In this document: in pieces, positions 17,771 through 26,357 of the stretch
Layout of the letters: each line of letters begins with the position of its first letter
Numbering within the stretch: the first letter of the stretch is position 1
Origin: Candidatus Gastranaerophilales bacterium
GTDB lineage: Bacteria; Cyanobacteriota; Vampirovibrionia; Gastranaerophilales; Gastranaerophilaceae
Length of the DNA: 64,000 bases
Assembly (NCBI GenBank): GCA_944326545.1
Contig: CALVEH010000001.1
Location: 135,422-199,421 of the forward strand
Direction of reading: 5' to 3'
The notes under the pieces: generated by a model
What the model saw: only the letters and a program-made list of their open reading frames with translations
Told to the model about the DNA's origin: nothing
Databases searched by the model: none
Position numbers and translations under genes: made by a program

Positions 17771-18439
17771 ATGAACAAAAATACTATAAAACTAATATTG
17801 GTTATCTTAGTTTCTTTGGCTGCTTTGATATTGGTTATAATGGGCTTAAAGAATGTAAAAGTTGATGATTTTACACCGGCTGCAGTTATTTTTGTAATAG
17901 ATTCTTCGGCCTCAAACCAAGAAAAACTTGATGAACAAAAGAGTTTTGTTACTCAAACTTGCAAAAGACTTGACCCAGAAGATCAAGTCAAAATTATTAG
18001 AGTTTCTGAAGACGCTTATTTGATTTACGAAGGTTCAGCCCTAAATTCAAGAAATATAAGAAAATCAATGGATGCCTTTACCCGTTATGATGAAACCGAA
18101 TGGGGCACTGCATACGGAGATGGCATAGACAAAGCAGTTTCCTATGCAAAATCAATGAACAAAGAAGGCTACACCCCTGCTATTATTGTTGTGGGCGATT
18201 TGGAAAATGAAGGTAAAAAAGCTAAACAAATAAATTGGAATGATTTGCCTCAACAAATCCAAGAAATAAAAACAAATATTCCAAAATTTGTTATGATGTT
18301 TGTATATGCACATCCTCAAAAACTTGATATGGTAAAAACAAAACTCAATTCTATTTTAGGAGAAAATAATCTTATTATTTCTACCGAACAGAACATTGAT
18401 AAATCACTAAATCGTTTTTTAAACGCTATTGAAAGATAA
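17771..18439 (+). CDS. Membrane-anchored von Willebrand factor A domain protein
   Basis: A 222-residue protein with an N-terminal membrane anchor (about residues 7-25) and a vWA domain after it. The metal-ion-dependent adhesion site looks complete: DSSAS (D44, S46, S48), T113 in WGTAYG and D153 in VVGDLENEG. It is likely to bind a partner protein through a divalent metal on the outer face of the inner membrane. AAGGA precedes the ATG. It is the first of three closely spaced genes (gaps of 18 and 10 nt) with an FHA-like membrane protein and a TonB-C-like protein, so these probably form one envelope complex. The cargo or process is unknown. Confidence 0.8.
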   Translation: MNKNTIKLILVILVSLAALILVIMGLKNVKVDDFTPAAVIFVIDSSASNQEKLDEQKSFVTQTCKRLDPEDQVKIIRVSEDAYLIYEGSALNSRNIRKSMDAFTRYDETEWGTAYGDGIDKAVSYAKSMNKEGYTPAIIVVGDLENEGKKAKQINWNDLPQQIQEIKTNIPKFVMMFVYAHPQKLDMVKTKLNSILGENNLIISTEQNIDKSLNRFLNAIER

Positions 18440-18457
18440 CAGAAAGGTAAATAAAAT

Positions 18458-20074
18458 ATGGCAGTTTTAATTGCCAATCAATATCAAAAAAAAGTTTTTA
18501 ATAAAATGCTTATCACAATCGGTTCGTCTGCCGAGTGTGACTTTATTGTTGATATAGGCAGCGGAAAACTCGTTTTGCAATATTCACAAAACCATAACAA
18601 ATACGTGCTTTTTAATCCAAAAAACGAAAACAAAAATATTCTTTTTAAAGATATGCAATTAAACAGACCTATAGTGATAGAAGACGAGCTTAATCTTTCT
18701 ATTGCAAATTCTAATGACTATATTGCAATAAAAATGGTTAAAACAAATCAAGAAGGCTATAGCGAAAATATTTCAGCTACAGAACAATTAAACAATGCAG
18801 ATTCAATTACAGGCACAAAAACCATAACAGACAAAGCAAAAGAAGAAGGAGCTAATATGTCATTAAAGGGATCTATTGAACAACAAAAAACAACTCTCGA
18901 AAAATATAGAGCCCCCATAATAAAACAAGTAGGTTTTGCAATTAATGACCTTAAAAGCAGATTGTCATTAAACACAAAAGCTTCTATTTTTACACATATT
19001 GCATTATTCTTTTCTTCGCTTGTCGTTGCCTTTGGGGTATCAAATTTTATAACAGGTCTTAGAATAGAAGAAACAAAAAACTTTATTAACCTTCCAACAA
19101 ATATAAAAATCTTGGTGTTATTTACCGTAATCATATTTGGCTTAAGCCTTATATTAAAACAAGGTGTATTTTTATATTTCCAAAATCAAAAGAAAAGAAC
19201 ACAAGAAAGCCAAAGTGCAGAGACATTTTTTCTTTATTCTGCAGGTCTTATTTATACAGGTATTTATGCAATAAACCTAATTTATTACCTTACAATAAAT
19301 CCGATATTTGCAATTTTGATGTCACTGTTCTTTGTTGGTTTGAATATCATACTTTCAATAGCTTGCGGATATTTCAAAAATGTTGGACATAACATGTCTT
19401 TTGAACTTGATAAATACGAATATAGAGAAGATTTTGAAGCAGTAATGTCCGAATACAGATTCTGGATAGAAAAATATATCAATACTCTTAGCGAAAATAA
19501 AATCAATAATTTAAAAGATAAACTATTCAACCTCAATATAAAATCAGTTTTTGAAATTATTCTCGGTATCATAACAGCACCGTTTTTGGCATACGGTGTT
19601 TCAATCACATTAGCAATGTGTTTTCCTGATGCTGCAGGTTGGGTAAGAATTTCAGGTTTACGTTTCAGCCCTGTATTTTTGACACTTGCAACATTTTTAA
19701 TCATTTTTGCATTTTTCTCTTTTGTAAATGCATTTGTTTGCATAAGAAGAATTCAAGCGTCAAATGTAATCAAAAACGATGGCTTTAGCGATTATCTTAC
19801 ACACGGTGTAAATATCCTCGGTATTCAAGGTGTAAGAAAAATCGAAGCAGAAAAAACACGTTCTTTGATAATAGGTTGTGCAATTATCTTTATCGAATTT
19901 ACAATGAACACTTCTTATTTCTGCACAGAAATAGGCGGAGATTTGCAAGGTATTTTATTGAGTGTAATTGCAGCTTCTGTTCCAACAGCATTGTTAATGG
20001 CAGAAACCTATATGTTAAGCCAAACAAAATTTGACGTTTTGGCAATAAATGATTTACTTGCCAAAAGAGATTAA
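18458..20074 (+). CDS. Polytopic membrane protein with FHA-like N-terminal domain
   Basis: A 538-residue protein. Residues 1-95 resemble an FHA fold (beta-rich, with LITIGSSAECDFIVD near the start, where FHA domains have G-R/S-x-x-x-C-D), but the usual conserved phosphopeptide-binding Arg and His are not evident. A polar linker (about 95-150) follows, then seven or eight hydrophobic segments between residues 175 and 520. AAAGG lies upstream of the ATG. It is the middle gene of the vWA operon. The FHA-like domain would face the cytoplasm, giving a possible link between cytoplasmic signalling and the periplasmic vWA and TonB-like domains. No close family is recognised. Confidence 0.65.
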   Translation: MAVLIANQYQKKVFNKMLITIGSSAECDFIVDIGSGKLVLQYSQNHNKYVLFNPKNENKNILFKDMQLNRPIVIEDELNLSIANSNDYIAIKMVKTNQEGYSENISATEQLNNADSITGTKTITDKAKEEGANMSLKGSIEQQKTTLEKYRAPIIKQVGFAINDLKSRLSLNTKASIFTHIALFFSSLVVAFGVSNFITGLRIEETKNFINLPTNIKILVLFTVIIFGLSLILKQGVFLYFQNQKKRTQESQSAETFFLYSAGLIYTGIYAINLIYYLTINPIFAILMSLFFVGLNIILSIACGYFKNVGHNMSFELDKYEYREDFEAVMSEYRFWIEKYINTLSENKINNLKDKLFNLNIKSVFEIILGIITAPFLAYGVSITLAMCFPDAAGWVRISGLRFSPVFLTLATFLIIFAFFSFVNAFVCIRRIQASNVIKNDGFSDYLTHGVNILGIQGVRKIEAEKTRSLIIGCAIIFIEFTMNTSYFCTEIGGDLQGILLSVIAASVPTALLMAETYMLSQTKFDVLAINDLLAKRD

Positions 20075-20084
20075 TCACTAATAT

Positions 20085-20981
20085 ATGCAAAAATTATTAT
20101 TATCATTTTTACTATTTATATTTATTTTAACAGCCGTAATCGTAATAATAAATCCACGATTACACAAAGCCGTATCGATTCCGGGTTCTAATACGGATAT
20201 TGCACTACAAAACAAAGAGATGATTACAGACAAATCAAGCAAAATCCAAAATATAGACAATATAAAAAACACCCAAACTAAAGTTAAAAATATAGATAAT
20301 CTAAAAGCTGTAAAAGACCCGTCTTTGAATAACCAAGATAATTTCCAAAACATTGAAGGACAGCTTAATAACGTAAATAATATCCAAGATAATGATTTAC
20401 AATTTAGTCACCAAAAAGAATCACCTTTTTTACAGAAAATTAAAGAACGTGAAAAAGACAGAATAAAAGAAATCGAAAAAAAGGCTCAACAATATACAGA
20501 AACAAGAAAAACACATTATCCCCGTCGGCCTCAAGTTGTTGTTCAGCAACAGCCTGAGCCAAGTGCCAGTTACAACTATACAAAACAAGTGCCTTCTCAA
20601 AATACAACTCAGTACGGATATGCGGAGAGGGATTTGACTATTTCTTGGAATGTGTGGAGAAGTAACCTCGGAAACTATATTGCTGATGATTTTGAACAAT
20701 GGGCTCCTGGAAATGGCACTTATATGTTTGTTTTTAATGTAAACAGATACCGACAAATATCTAATCCCAAAGTCTTTTTATTAGATTTATCATTTTCAGC
20801 TGCAGATTTATCTTCTGCCTATGCTTATTTGAACAGACTTTCTGGAAGTTCTATTTTAGAATTCCCACAAGGCAGCCAAAGAGAAAAAGTCAGTGTTGTT
20901 TATACAATACATATTAGTGATGATACAAATGAAAAAAGTCTTGATGCAAGCAATTTTTCAGATTATGAAAAAATACACTAA
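20085..20981 (+). CDS. Membrane-anchored protein with TonB-like C-terminal domain
   Basis: A 298-residue protein with an N-terminal membrane segment (residues 4-22), a long Asn/Lys/Gln-rich periplasmic linker with repeated 'I-x-N-I-D-N' pieces, a helical charged stretch (FLQKIKEREKDRIKEIEKKA) and a C-terminal domain (about 185-290). The last begins DLTISWNVWRSNLGNYIADD, similar in outline to TonB C-terminal domains that begin with a W-x-S-x-L-x-N-x-I segment. No strong ribosome binding site is seen, and the 10-nt gap to the previous gene suggests translational coupling. It may span the periplasm to an outer-membrane partner. Its end overlaps the convergent tag gene by 4 bp. The TonB relation is tentative. 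Confidence 0.6.
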   Translation: MQKLLLSFLLFIFILTAVIVIINPRLHKAVSIPGSNTDIALQNKEMITDKSSKIQNIDNIKNTQTKVKNIDNLKAVKDPSLNNQDNFQNIEGQLNNVNNIQDNDLQFSHQKESPFLQKIKEREKDRIKEIEKKAQQYTETRKTHYPRRPQVVVQQQPEPSASYNYTKQVPSQNTTQYGYAERDLTISWNVWRSNLGNYIADDFEQWAPGNGTYMFVFNVNRYRQISNPKVFLLDLSFSAADLSSAYAYLNRLSGSSILEFPQGSQREKVSVVYTIHISDDTNEKSLDASNFSDYEKIH

Positions 20982-21520
20982 TATTTAAAACAACCCGTCT
21001 CGTGGTCATTAACAACACCTATTGCTTGCAAGTACGAATATACAATAACTGTTCCAACGTATTTCATTCCACGTTTTTTTAAATCTTTGGATATTTTATC
21101 AGATAGCTCTGTACTAACAGGCAATTTGTCGTCCAAGTTTTTAATTGTTTTTTGGTTTGTAAATCCCCAAATATAGTTGCAAAAGCTTCCATATTCTTTT
21201 TGTATTTCAATAAAAATTTTGGCATTGTTTATAGATGCAAGTATTTTATTTTTGCTTCTGATTATTTTTTCATTTTTCAAAAGTTCATCTATTTTGTTTT
21301 GGTTATAATTTGCAACTTTTTGTACATCAAAATTGTCATAAGCTATACGAAAAGCTTCTCGCTTTTTTAAAACAGTCAACCACGAAAGCCCTGCCTGAAA
21401 AGACTCTAATATCAAAAGTTCAAACAAATCTCTGTCATCGTATTTTGGAACACCCCATTCGGTGTCATGATATTTTTTGTATATTTCTGATTTTTCATCA
21501 ACCCAATGACATCTTTGCAT
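20978..21520 (-). CDS. tag: DNA-3-methyladenine glycosylase I
   Basis: Removes 3-methyladenine from alkylated DNA. At 180 residues it has normal length. It starts MQRCHWVDEKSEIYKKYHDTEWG, contains the ESFQAGLSWLTVLKKREAF segment and ends NDHETGCF, supplying the Cys and His residues that bind the family's structural zinc. AGAGGA lies 7 nt before the ATG. It is divergent from ogt with 79 bp between, so two direct or base-excision alkylation repair genes sit side by side and could share control. Confidence 0.95.
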   Translation of the reverse strand: MQRCHWVDEKSEIYKKYHDTEWGVPKYDDRDLFELLILESFQAGLSWLTVLKKREAFRIAYDNFDVQKVANYNQNKIDELLKNEKIIRSKNKILASINNAKIFIEIQKEYGSFCNYIWGFTNQKTIKNLDDKLPVSTELSDKISKDLKKRGMKYVGTVIVYSYLQAIGVVNDHETGCFKY

Positions 21521-21599
21521 TTGTTTTCCTCTGCTTTAAAAACTCATAATATTTGATTATACTGTCTAATTATAACAGCAGCACTACAAAAACAACAAA

Positions 21600-22100
21600 A
21601 TGATATACACGACTAACTATAATACACCTATCGGCAAAGTCTTAATTGCAAGTGACGGAGAATATATAACAGGTCTTTGGTTTGAAGGACAAAAGTATTT
21701 TGCAAAAAATTTAACAGGTAAAACAACAAGCCAAAACGATAAGTTAGAAATATTTAATGTAACTAAAAACTGGCTTGATAGATATTTTAATTGCAACAAC
21801 CCTGATGTTAAAGAATTAAAAATAAAATTAGAGGGGACTCAATTTCAAAAAGACGTATGGAAAATATTATGCGAAATTCCCTACGGCACAACTACAACTT
21901 ATAAAAAAATCGCACAAACTATTGCGAAAAAATATAACAAAGCAGCAATGTCCGCTCAAGCAGTGGGAAACGCCGTAGGACATAATCCTATTTTAATTAT
22001 AGTTCCTTGTCACAGAGTTATAGCATCTGACTGCAAATTAACAGGATACGCAGGTGGAATAGACAAAAAAGCCAAACTTCTTGAAATTGAGAAAGGGTAA
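21600..22100 (+). CDS. ogt: Methylated-DNA--protein-cysteine methyltransferase
   Basis: Takes the methyl group from O6-methylguanine onto its own cysteine. The protein has 166 residues, with the acceptor C137 in IVPCHRV, the helix-turn-helix segment before it (GTTTTYKKIAQ, AVGNAVGHNP) and the TGYAGG loop after it. The N-terminal fold is also present (TPIGKVLIASDGEYITGLWF), so it is Ogt-like rather than a bare C-terminal domain. There is no Shine-Dalgarno sequence. It is divergent from tag, and a TspO-like gene follows in the same direction after 68 bp. Confidence 0.95.
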   Translation: MIYTTNYNTPIGKVLIASDGEYITGLWFEGQKYFAKNLTGKTTSQNDKLEIFNVTKNWLDRYFNCNNPDVKELKIKLEGTQFQKDVWKILCEIPYGTTTTYKKIAQTIAKKYNKAAMSAQAVGNAVGHNPILIIVPCHRVIASDCKLTGYAGGIDKKAKLLEIEKG

Positions 22101-22168
22101 AAAATTACCTTTTTCTACAATGAAAACACTTATAAACTTTGCAAAAATAAAGAGTAAAGGAGATAGGT

Positions 22169-22561
22169 GTGCAAAATCTTATTTGGTACGAATCGCTTAA
22201 AAAACCTTTATTCACTCCACAGCCGGAATTATTTGCACCTGCTTGGATATTTTTATACGGTTTAATTACCTTATCTTTATTTGTTTATATTTATAAACAA
22301 ACCGACAAAAATAAAACTCTCGGTTACATATTTTTTACAATTCAACTTGTGCTTAATTTAAGCTGGAGCCCTGTATTTTTTCATTTTCAAAATATAAAAT
22401 TAAGTTTTGTGATAATAATTTTGCTGGTCTTGTCTATAATTTTAACATTGATATTCTTTTACAAAATATCAAAAATTGCAGCAGCACTTCTTGTTCCATA
22501 TCTGCTATGGACTTGTTTTGCACTGTATCTTAACTACGGGATAATGGTTCTAAATCTATAG
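22169..22561 (+). CDS. TspO/MBR-family membrane protein
   Basis: A 130-residue protein with five hydrophobic segments. Family landmarks are W-Y-x-x-L-x-K-P-x-F-T-P near the start, WIFLYG, QLVLNLSWSPVFF and PYLLWTCFALYLN near the end. TspO proteins bind tetrapyrroles and other ligands and respond to redox or stress, but the role here is unknown. The start is GTG, fixed by AAAGGAG 6 nt upstream. Its last 6 bp overlap the end of the convergent GH13 gene. Confidence 0.88.
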   Translation: MQNLIWYESLKKPLFTPQPELFAPAWIFLYGLITLSLFVYIYKQTDKNKTLGYIFFTIQLVLNLSWSPVFFHFQNIKLSFVIIILLVLSIILTLIFFYKISKIAAALLVPYLLWTCFALYLNYGIMVLNL

Positions 22562-24604
22562 TTCAAGCCATAAAACATCATAAGGTTTAACCCTCAAGTG
22601 CATTGTCTTGTTTTTCAAAGAAAGGTTAACTCTTACATTATCATTATTGATTAAATTTTTAAGAACTCTAATATGACCGTTATTTTTCAAGATGATATCA
22701 ACAGGCAAAGTAATTTCTGCCACCAGCTTTTTATCAGAAAGATTGTTTACAACAAGTATTTGTTTGTCTTTGTCTTTTCTTATATAAGCAAAGTTGTGAG
22801 GAGATTTTGTATTCAATAATATAAGCTGTCCTCTAGACATAACAGGTAGAGATTTTCTCAATTTGATAAGATTTTGAACCTTTTTATAAACCTTGCTGTT
22901 AAAAGCATAATAGTCTTTAGCAGAGCCATAGAACAACTTGTAAGGAATTTTACCTCTGTGGATATCTCTTGAATCAAAATAGCTTAACAACTTAGATTTT
23001 GTTTTAGATTTCTTTTGGTTGTCTTTTCTTTCTCTTTCGCTTTCTTTGGCGTTTTTAAAATTGTTTGCAGCACCGACTTCATCACCGTAATAAATTATAG
23101 GAACACCCGGTAAAGACATCAAAATAGAGAAAGCAAGCCCTATTCTGTCAGGGTCATTATCAAGAAAATTTGCTAATCTTCCGCTAACCCCAAAACCTTT
23201 TCTAAAATCCGCACCTTTTTTCACGAGGTCGTTATGAATAATTTCTCTAATTTCAGGTGTAACCATCTCTAAAGTGAGTTCATCGTGCACTCTTAAAAAC
23301 ATGGCCCAAGCACCTGATTGAGGGATTGCAGGAGTTTCTTTGCTGGCTTCTATAAAATATTTTTTATCCTGTGTAATCAAACTTGCCCAAATAGCAGGCA
23401 TAAATGGGAAATGATAAGCTATTTGCGCTTCATCTGTTCTTTTTAATTCTTTAGTTTTGTCATTTACTTTTATATCAACCGTTCTTTCCTTACCATAATA
23501 AGGCAATATATCTTTAGGATGCTGACAAGCTTCTACTTGAATAACTGAAGAAGGAGCAGTTGCTTGAATATAATTGCTTAAAAGTCTTATTATAGCGTGT
23601 GTTTTAGGCTGATTTTCGGCATTTGTACCGGGAGTTTTTGACAAATATGGAATAGCGTCCATTCTGAAAATATCAATACCAAGATTACTCCAATAGCTTA
23701 TTGTTTCAAGACAATAATACAAGACTTCAGGGTTTTCCCAGTTTATATCAAGCTGGAACGGGTAGAAAGTATGATAAAAGAAATAATCTTTATTGTTTAT
23801 TGTTACCTTACGCCAATGACTTTCAGTGTTTTCAGGGAATATTAATCTTCTTTTTGAAACACTGCCGTCTTTTTCAAAGTACTCAATTACTGTTCCGAGT
23901 TTTTCATCCTGATATTTTTTGTACAAAGGCATTTCATCAGTAACAATAAAATAATCCAACTTTGACAAATCGCCTTTTTCTATTTGTTTAAACCACTCAT
24001 GTTCTTGTGAAAAATGGTTTAATACCAAATCTGCTTTTATTTTAAAACCATATTTTTTAGCTTTAGAAATAAAATCCTTAAACTCTTTCATCCCGCCAAG
24101 ATCAGAGCGAACATCTCTTGGGTTTTTCACATCAAAACCTGCATCTTGCATCGGAGAATCCGCAAAAGGCAACATATATAACGTTGTTACACCCAAATCT
24201 TTTAAATACCCAAACATTCTTTCGGTGTCTTTAAATGTATTTTTAGTATCAGGGTTTGCAACACCAAACTGATCAGTATAGAACATATAAATAATTTCAT
24301 CTTTATACCAATCAGATGAGCGGTTTAAATCGTTATTTTTTAAATTTTGCGGACGTTTTTTAACAGATTCCGCTGCTATTTCAAGAACTTTGTTATATAT
24401 CTCATCACAGCGTTCTTTACCGTAAATTTGAGAAATAGAATCTTTTATTTCCGCCTCAAGTTTTTGAGGAATAACAAACGGCTCCGCTTGTTGTACCACA
24501 ACATTTTTTTGACTTGGAGCTGAAGCAAAAACTGCCTCTTGTGCTTGCGCACAGTTCACTGTTAAAAACGATAAAAGGAGTAATGAGGTAACTAATTTTT
24601 TCAT
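22556..24604 (-). CDS. Exported GH13 alpha-amylase-family protein, trehalose-synthase-like
   Basis: A 682-residue protein with an N-terminal signal peptide (hydrophobic LVTSLLLLSFLTVNC, likely cut after AQA), so probably periplasmic. The GH13 barrel (about 95-600) has region I DLVLNH, region II FRMDAIPY with nucleophile D316, region III QVEACQHP with acid E358 and region IV RVHDE with D441. The opening (WYKDEIIYMFYTDQFGVANPD, LPFADSPMQDAGFDV) is closest in style to trehalose synthase / maltose glucosyltransferase enzymes. These are normally cytoplasmic, so a secreted one is notable. A beta-rich C-terminal domain ends the protein. The ribosome binding site is weak. Hydrolysis of starch-derived sugars is an alternative role. 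Confidence 0.85.
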   Translation of the reverse strand: MKKLVTSLLLLSFLTVNCAQAQEAVFASAPSQKNVVVQQAEPFVIPQKLEAEIKDSISQIYGKERCDEIYNKVLEIAAESVKKRPQNLKNNDLNRSSDWYKDEIIYMFYTDQFGVANPDTKNTFKDTERMFGYLKDLGVTTLYMLPFADSPMQDAGFDVKNPRDVRSDLGGMKEFKDFISKAKKYGFKIKADLVLNHFSQEHEWFKQIEKGDLSKLDYFIVTDEMPLYKKYQDEKLGTVIEYFEKDGSVSKRRLIFPENTESHWRKVTINNKDYFFYHTFYPFQLDINWENPEVLYYCLETISYWSNLGIDIFRMDAIPYLSKTPGTNAENQPKTHAIIRLLSNYIQATAPSSVIQVEACQHPKDILPYYGKERTVDIKVNDKTKELKRTDEAQIAYHFPFMPAIWASLITQDKKYFIEASKETPAIPQSGAWAMFLRVHDELTLEMVTPEIREIIHNDLVKKGADFRKGFGVSGRLANFLDNDPDRIGLAFSILMSLPGVPIIYYGDEVGAANNFKNAKESERERKDNQKKSKTKSKLLSYFDSRDIHRGKIPYKLFYGSAKDYYAFNSKVYKKVQNLIKLRKSLPVMSRGQLILLNTKSPHNFAYIRKDKDKQILVVNNLSDKKLVAEITLPVDIILKNNGHIRVLKNLINNDNVRVNLSLKNKTMHLRVKPYDVLWLEL

Positions 24605-24731
24605 GGCTTTATTTTATTACACCCGTCATTTTTTGTATAACTAAAAGAACATAAAATTAATAATTATTAATATGATTAAAATTAAAAATTCTATGTTCTT
24701 TCAAATTTATATAAAAATCAGAATATAACAA

Positions 24732-26264
24732 TTACCCGAGTATCGATTTTAAATCTTCTTGAGGGGTTGTTACAGGTTTTATTTTGTACTTGTCCACAAG
24801 AATTTTAAGCACATTAGGTGACACAAAAGCAGGCAATGTTGGCCCAAGTCTTATATCTTCGATACCTAAATATAAAAGTGTTAACAAAATACATACAGCT
24901 TTTTGTTCATACCAAGAAAGTACAAGAGAAAGAGGCAAATCATTAACACTTACATTAAAGACTTTTGACAGTTCAACAGCTACTTTAATTGCACTGTATG
25001 CATCATTACATTGCCCCATGTCAAGAAGCCTTGGTATTCCGTTTATTTCTCCCAAATCTAAATCGTTAAATCTGAACTTACCGCACGCAAGCGTCAAAAC
25101 CAAAGTATCTTTAGGAGTTTCTTTTACAAATTCGGTATAGTAATTTCTACCCGGCTTTGCTCCGTCACAACCGCCTACAAGAAAAATATGTTTTATATTA
25201 CCGGCTTTAACTCCTTCTACAACTTTATCTGCAACAGATAAAACAGTATTATGACCAAAGCCGGTCGTCAAAACGTCACCGCCATTTATACCTGTCATTT
25301 TTTTATCTTCTTGATACCCGCCAAGCTCCAACGCTTTTTCAATCACAGGAGTAAAATCCTTATTATCACCAATATGAACAGTATCAGGGTACCTGACAAC
25401 AGAGCTTGTAAAAACTCTATCTTTGTAGCTGTCTTTAACAGGCATTATGCAGTTTGTCGTAAATAATATCGGAGCCGGCAAGTTATCAAATTCCTTTTGT
25501 TGATTTTGCCAAGCAGTACCAAAATTACCTTTTAGATGAGGATATTTTTTTAATTCAGGATAAGCATGACAAGGTAACATTTCTCCGTGCGTATAGATAT
25601 TTATGCCCTTGTCTTTAGTTTGTTCCAAAAGTAGTGCCAAATCTCTTAAATCATGCCCCGTAACCACAATGAAAGGGCCTTTTTCTATATTAGTTGTAAC
25701 TTTTGTAGGTTCTGGATGACCGTAAGTTTCCGTATTTGCTCTATCTAAAAGCTCCATACATTTTAAGTTTATTTCACCTGTTTTTAAAACCAAAGATAAA
25801 AGTTCATCAGCATTCAAATCTTTTGAAACAGCTCTTAATGCCTCAAAAAAGAAACTATCAACATCTGCATCTCGATACCCCAAGACTTTTGCATGATGAG
25901 CATAGGCCGCAACTCCTTTTAACCCAAATAAAATCAAAGATTTTAAGCTTCTTATATCTTCATCTGTGTTCCATACGGAAGAAATGTCAAAATCAGTTTT
26001 ACCAGTAAGGTCAATTATCTTTTGTACTTCATTTTTTATAGACTCTGCATCAAAATTGACGTTTGTAATTGTAGTAAACAAACCATCAACCAATAAATCA
26101 GTATTTTTGTCATTTACAACAGCAACGTTAGCCATATGTATCAGTGCACTGGTTAAATCATCTTGCAAATTGGCAACATCGGCAGTTTTTCCGCACACCC
26201 CCATATTGGTACAGGCTGAACACTTTGCAGTTTGTTCGCATTGAAAACAAAACATCTTATTCAT
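24732..26264 (-). CDS. hcp: Hydroxylamine reductase / hybrid cluster protein
   Basis: Reduces hydroxylamine in vitro and in vivo mainly handles nitric oxide. The N-terminal cluster motif is C6-x2-C9-x8-C18-x5-C24 (in FCFQCEQTAKCSACTNMGVC), with an extra C15 where glycine is usual. Hybrid-cluster ligands are supplied by YTHGEMLPCHAYPEL, TTNCIMP, GGCDGAKPGR and TLACGKFRF segments. At 510 residues it is of the shorter anaerobe class. AAGGAG lies before the ATG. The promoter region contains a GTTGC-N4-GCAAC palindrome centred 41.5 nt before the predicted transcription start, fitting activation by the divergently encoded Crp/Fnr protein. Confidence 0.96.
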   Translation of the reverse strand: MNKMFCFQCEQTAKCSACTNMGVCGKTADVANLQDDLTSALIHMANVAVVNDKNTDLLVDGLFTTITNVNFDAESIKNEVQKIIDLTGKTDFDISSVWNTDEDIRSLKSLILFGLKGVAAYAHHAKVLGYRDADVDSFFFEALRAVSKDLNADELLSLVLKTGEINLKCMELLDRANTETYGHPEPTKVTTNIEKGPFIVVTGHDLRDLALLLEQTKDKGINIYTHGEMLPCHAYPELKKYPHLKGNFGTAWQNQQKEFDNLPAPILFTTNCIMPVKDSYKDRVFTSSVVRYPDTVHIGDNKDFTPVIEKALELGGYQEDKKMTGINGGDVLTTGFGHNTVLSVADKVVEGVKAGNIKHIFLVGGCDGAKPGRNYYTEFVKETPKDTLVLTLACGKFRFNDLDLGEINGIPRLLDMGQCNDAYSAIKVAVELSKVFNVSVNDLPLSLVLSWYEQKAVCILLTLLYLGIEDIRLGPTLPAFVSPNVLKILVDKYKIKPVTTPQEDLKSILG

Positions 26265-26293
26265 AAAGTATCTCCTTATCGATTAACACTAAA

Positions 26294-26299
26294 AATATA
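26294..26299 (-). promoter_or_regulatory. Predicted -10 box of hcp
   Basis: TATATT on the minus strand would start transcription near 26287. The centre of the palindrome at 26328.5 is then at about -41.5, the classical spacing for Crp/Fnr class II activation. No good -35 is present, as expected for an activated promoter. Confidence 0.5.
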
Positions 26300-26321
26300 A
26301 ACTCAATGTATAAATAAATCT

Positions 26322-26335
26322 GTTGCACAAGCAAC
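26322..26335. promoter_or_regulatory. GTTGC-N4-GCAAC palindrome, likely Crp/Fnr-family operator
   Basis: A perfect 5-bp inverted repeat with a 4-nt spacer, of the same form as Fnr/Crp sites (TTGAT-N4-ATCAA). It lies between hcp and the regulator gene, activating distance from the hcp start and on top of the -35 of the regulator's own promoter. One site could therefore activate hcp and repress the regulator. Confidence 0.6.
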
Positions 26336-26350
26336 GAAAGAAAGTATAAT
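26323..26350 (+). promoter_or_regulatory. Predicted promoter of the Crp/Fnr regulator, near-leaderless
   Basis: TTGCAC (26323-26328) and TATAAT (26345-26350) are separated by 16 nt. The ATG at 26358 is only 7 nt after the -10 box, so the mRNA should have almost no leader. Confidence 0.6.
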
Positions 26351-26357
26351 CTTATTT

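Noticed and set aside
24540..24604. Lipoprotein signal on the GH13 enzyme
   Set aside because: LTVNC has Asn before Cys, a poor lipobox, whereas AQA followed by QEA is a good ordinary signal peptidase site.
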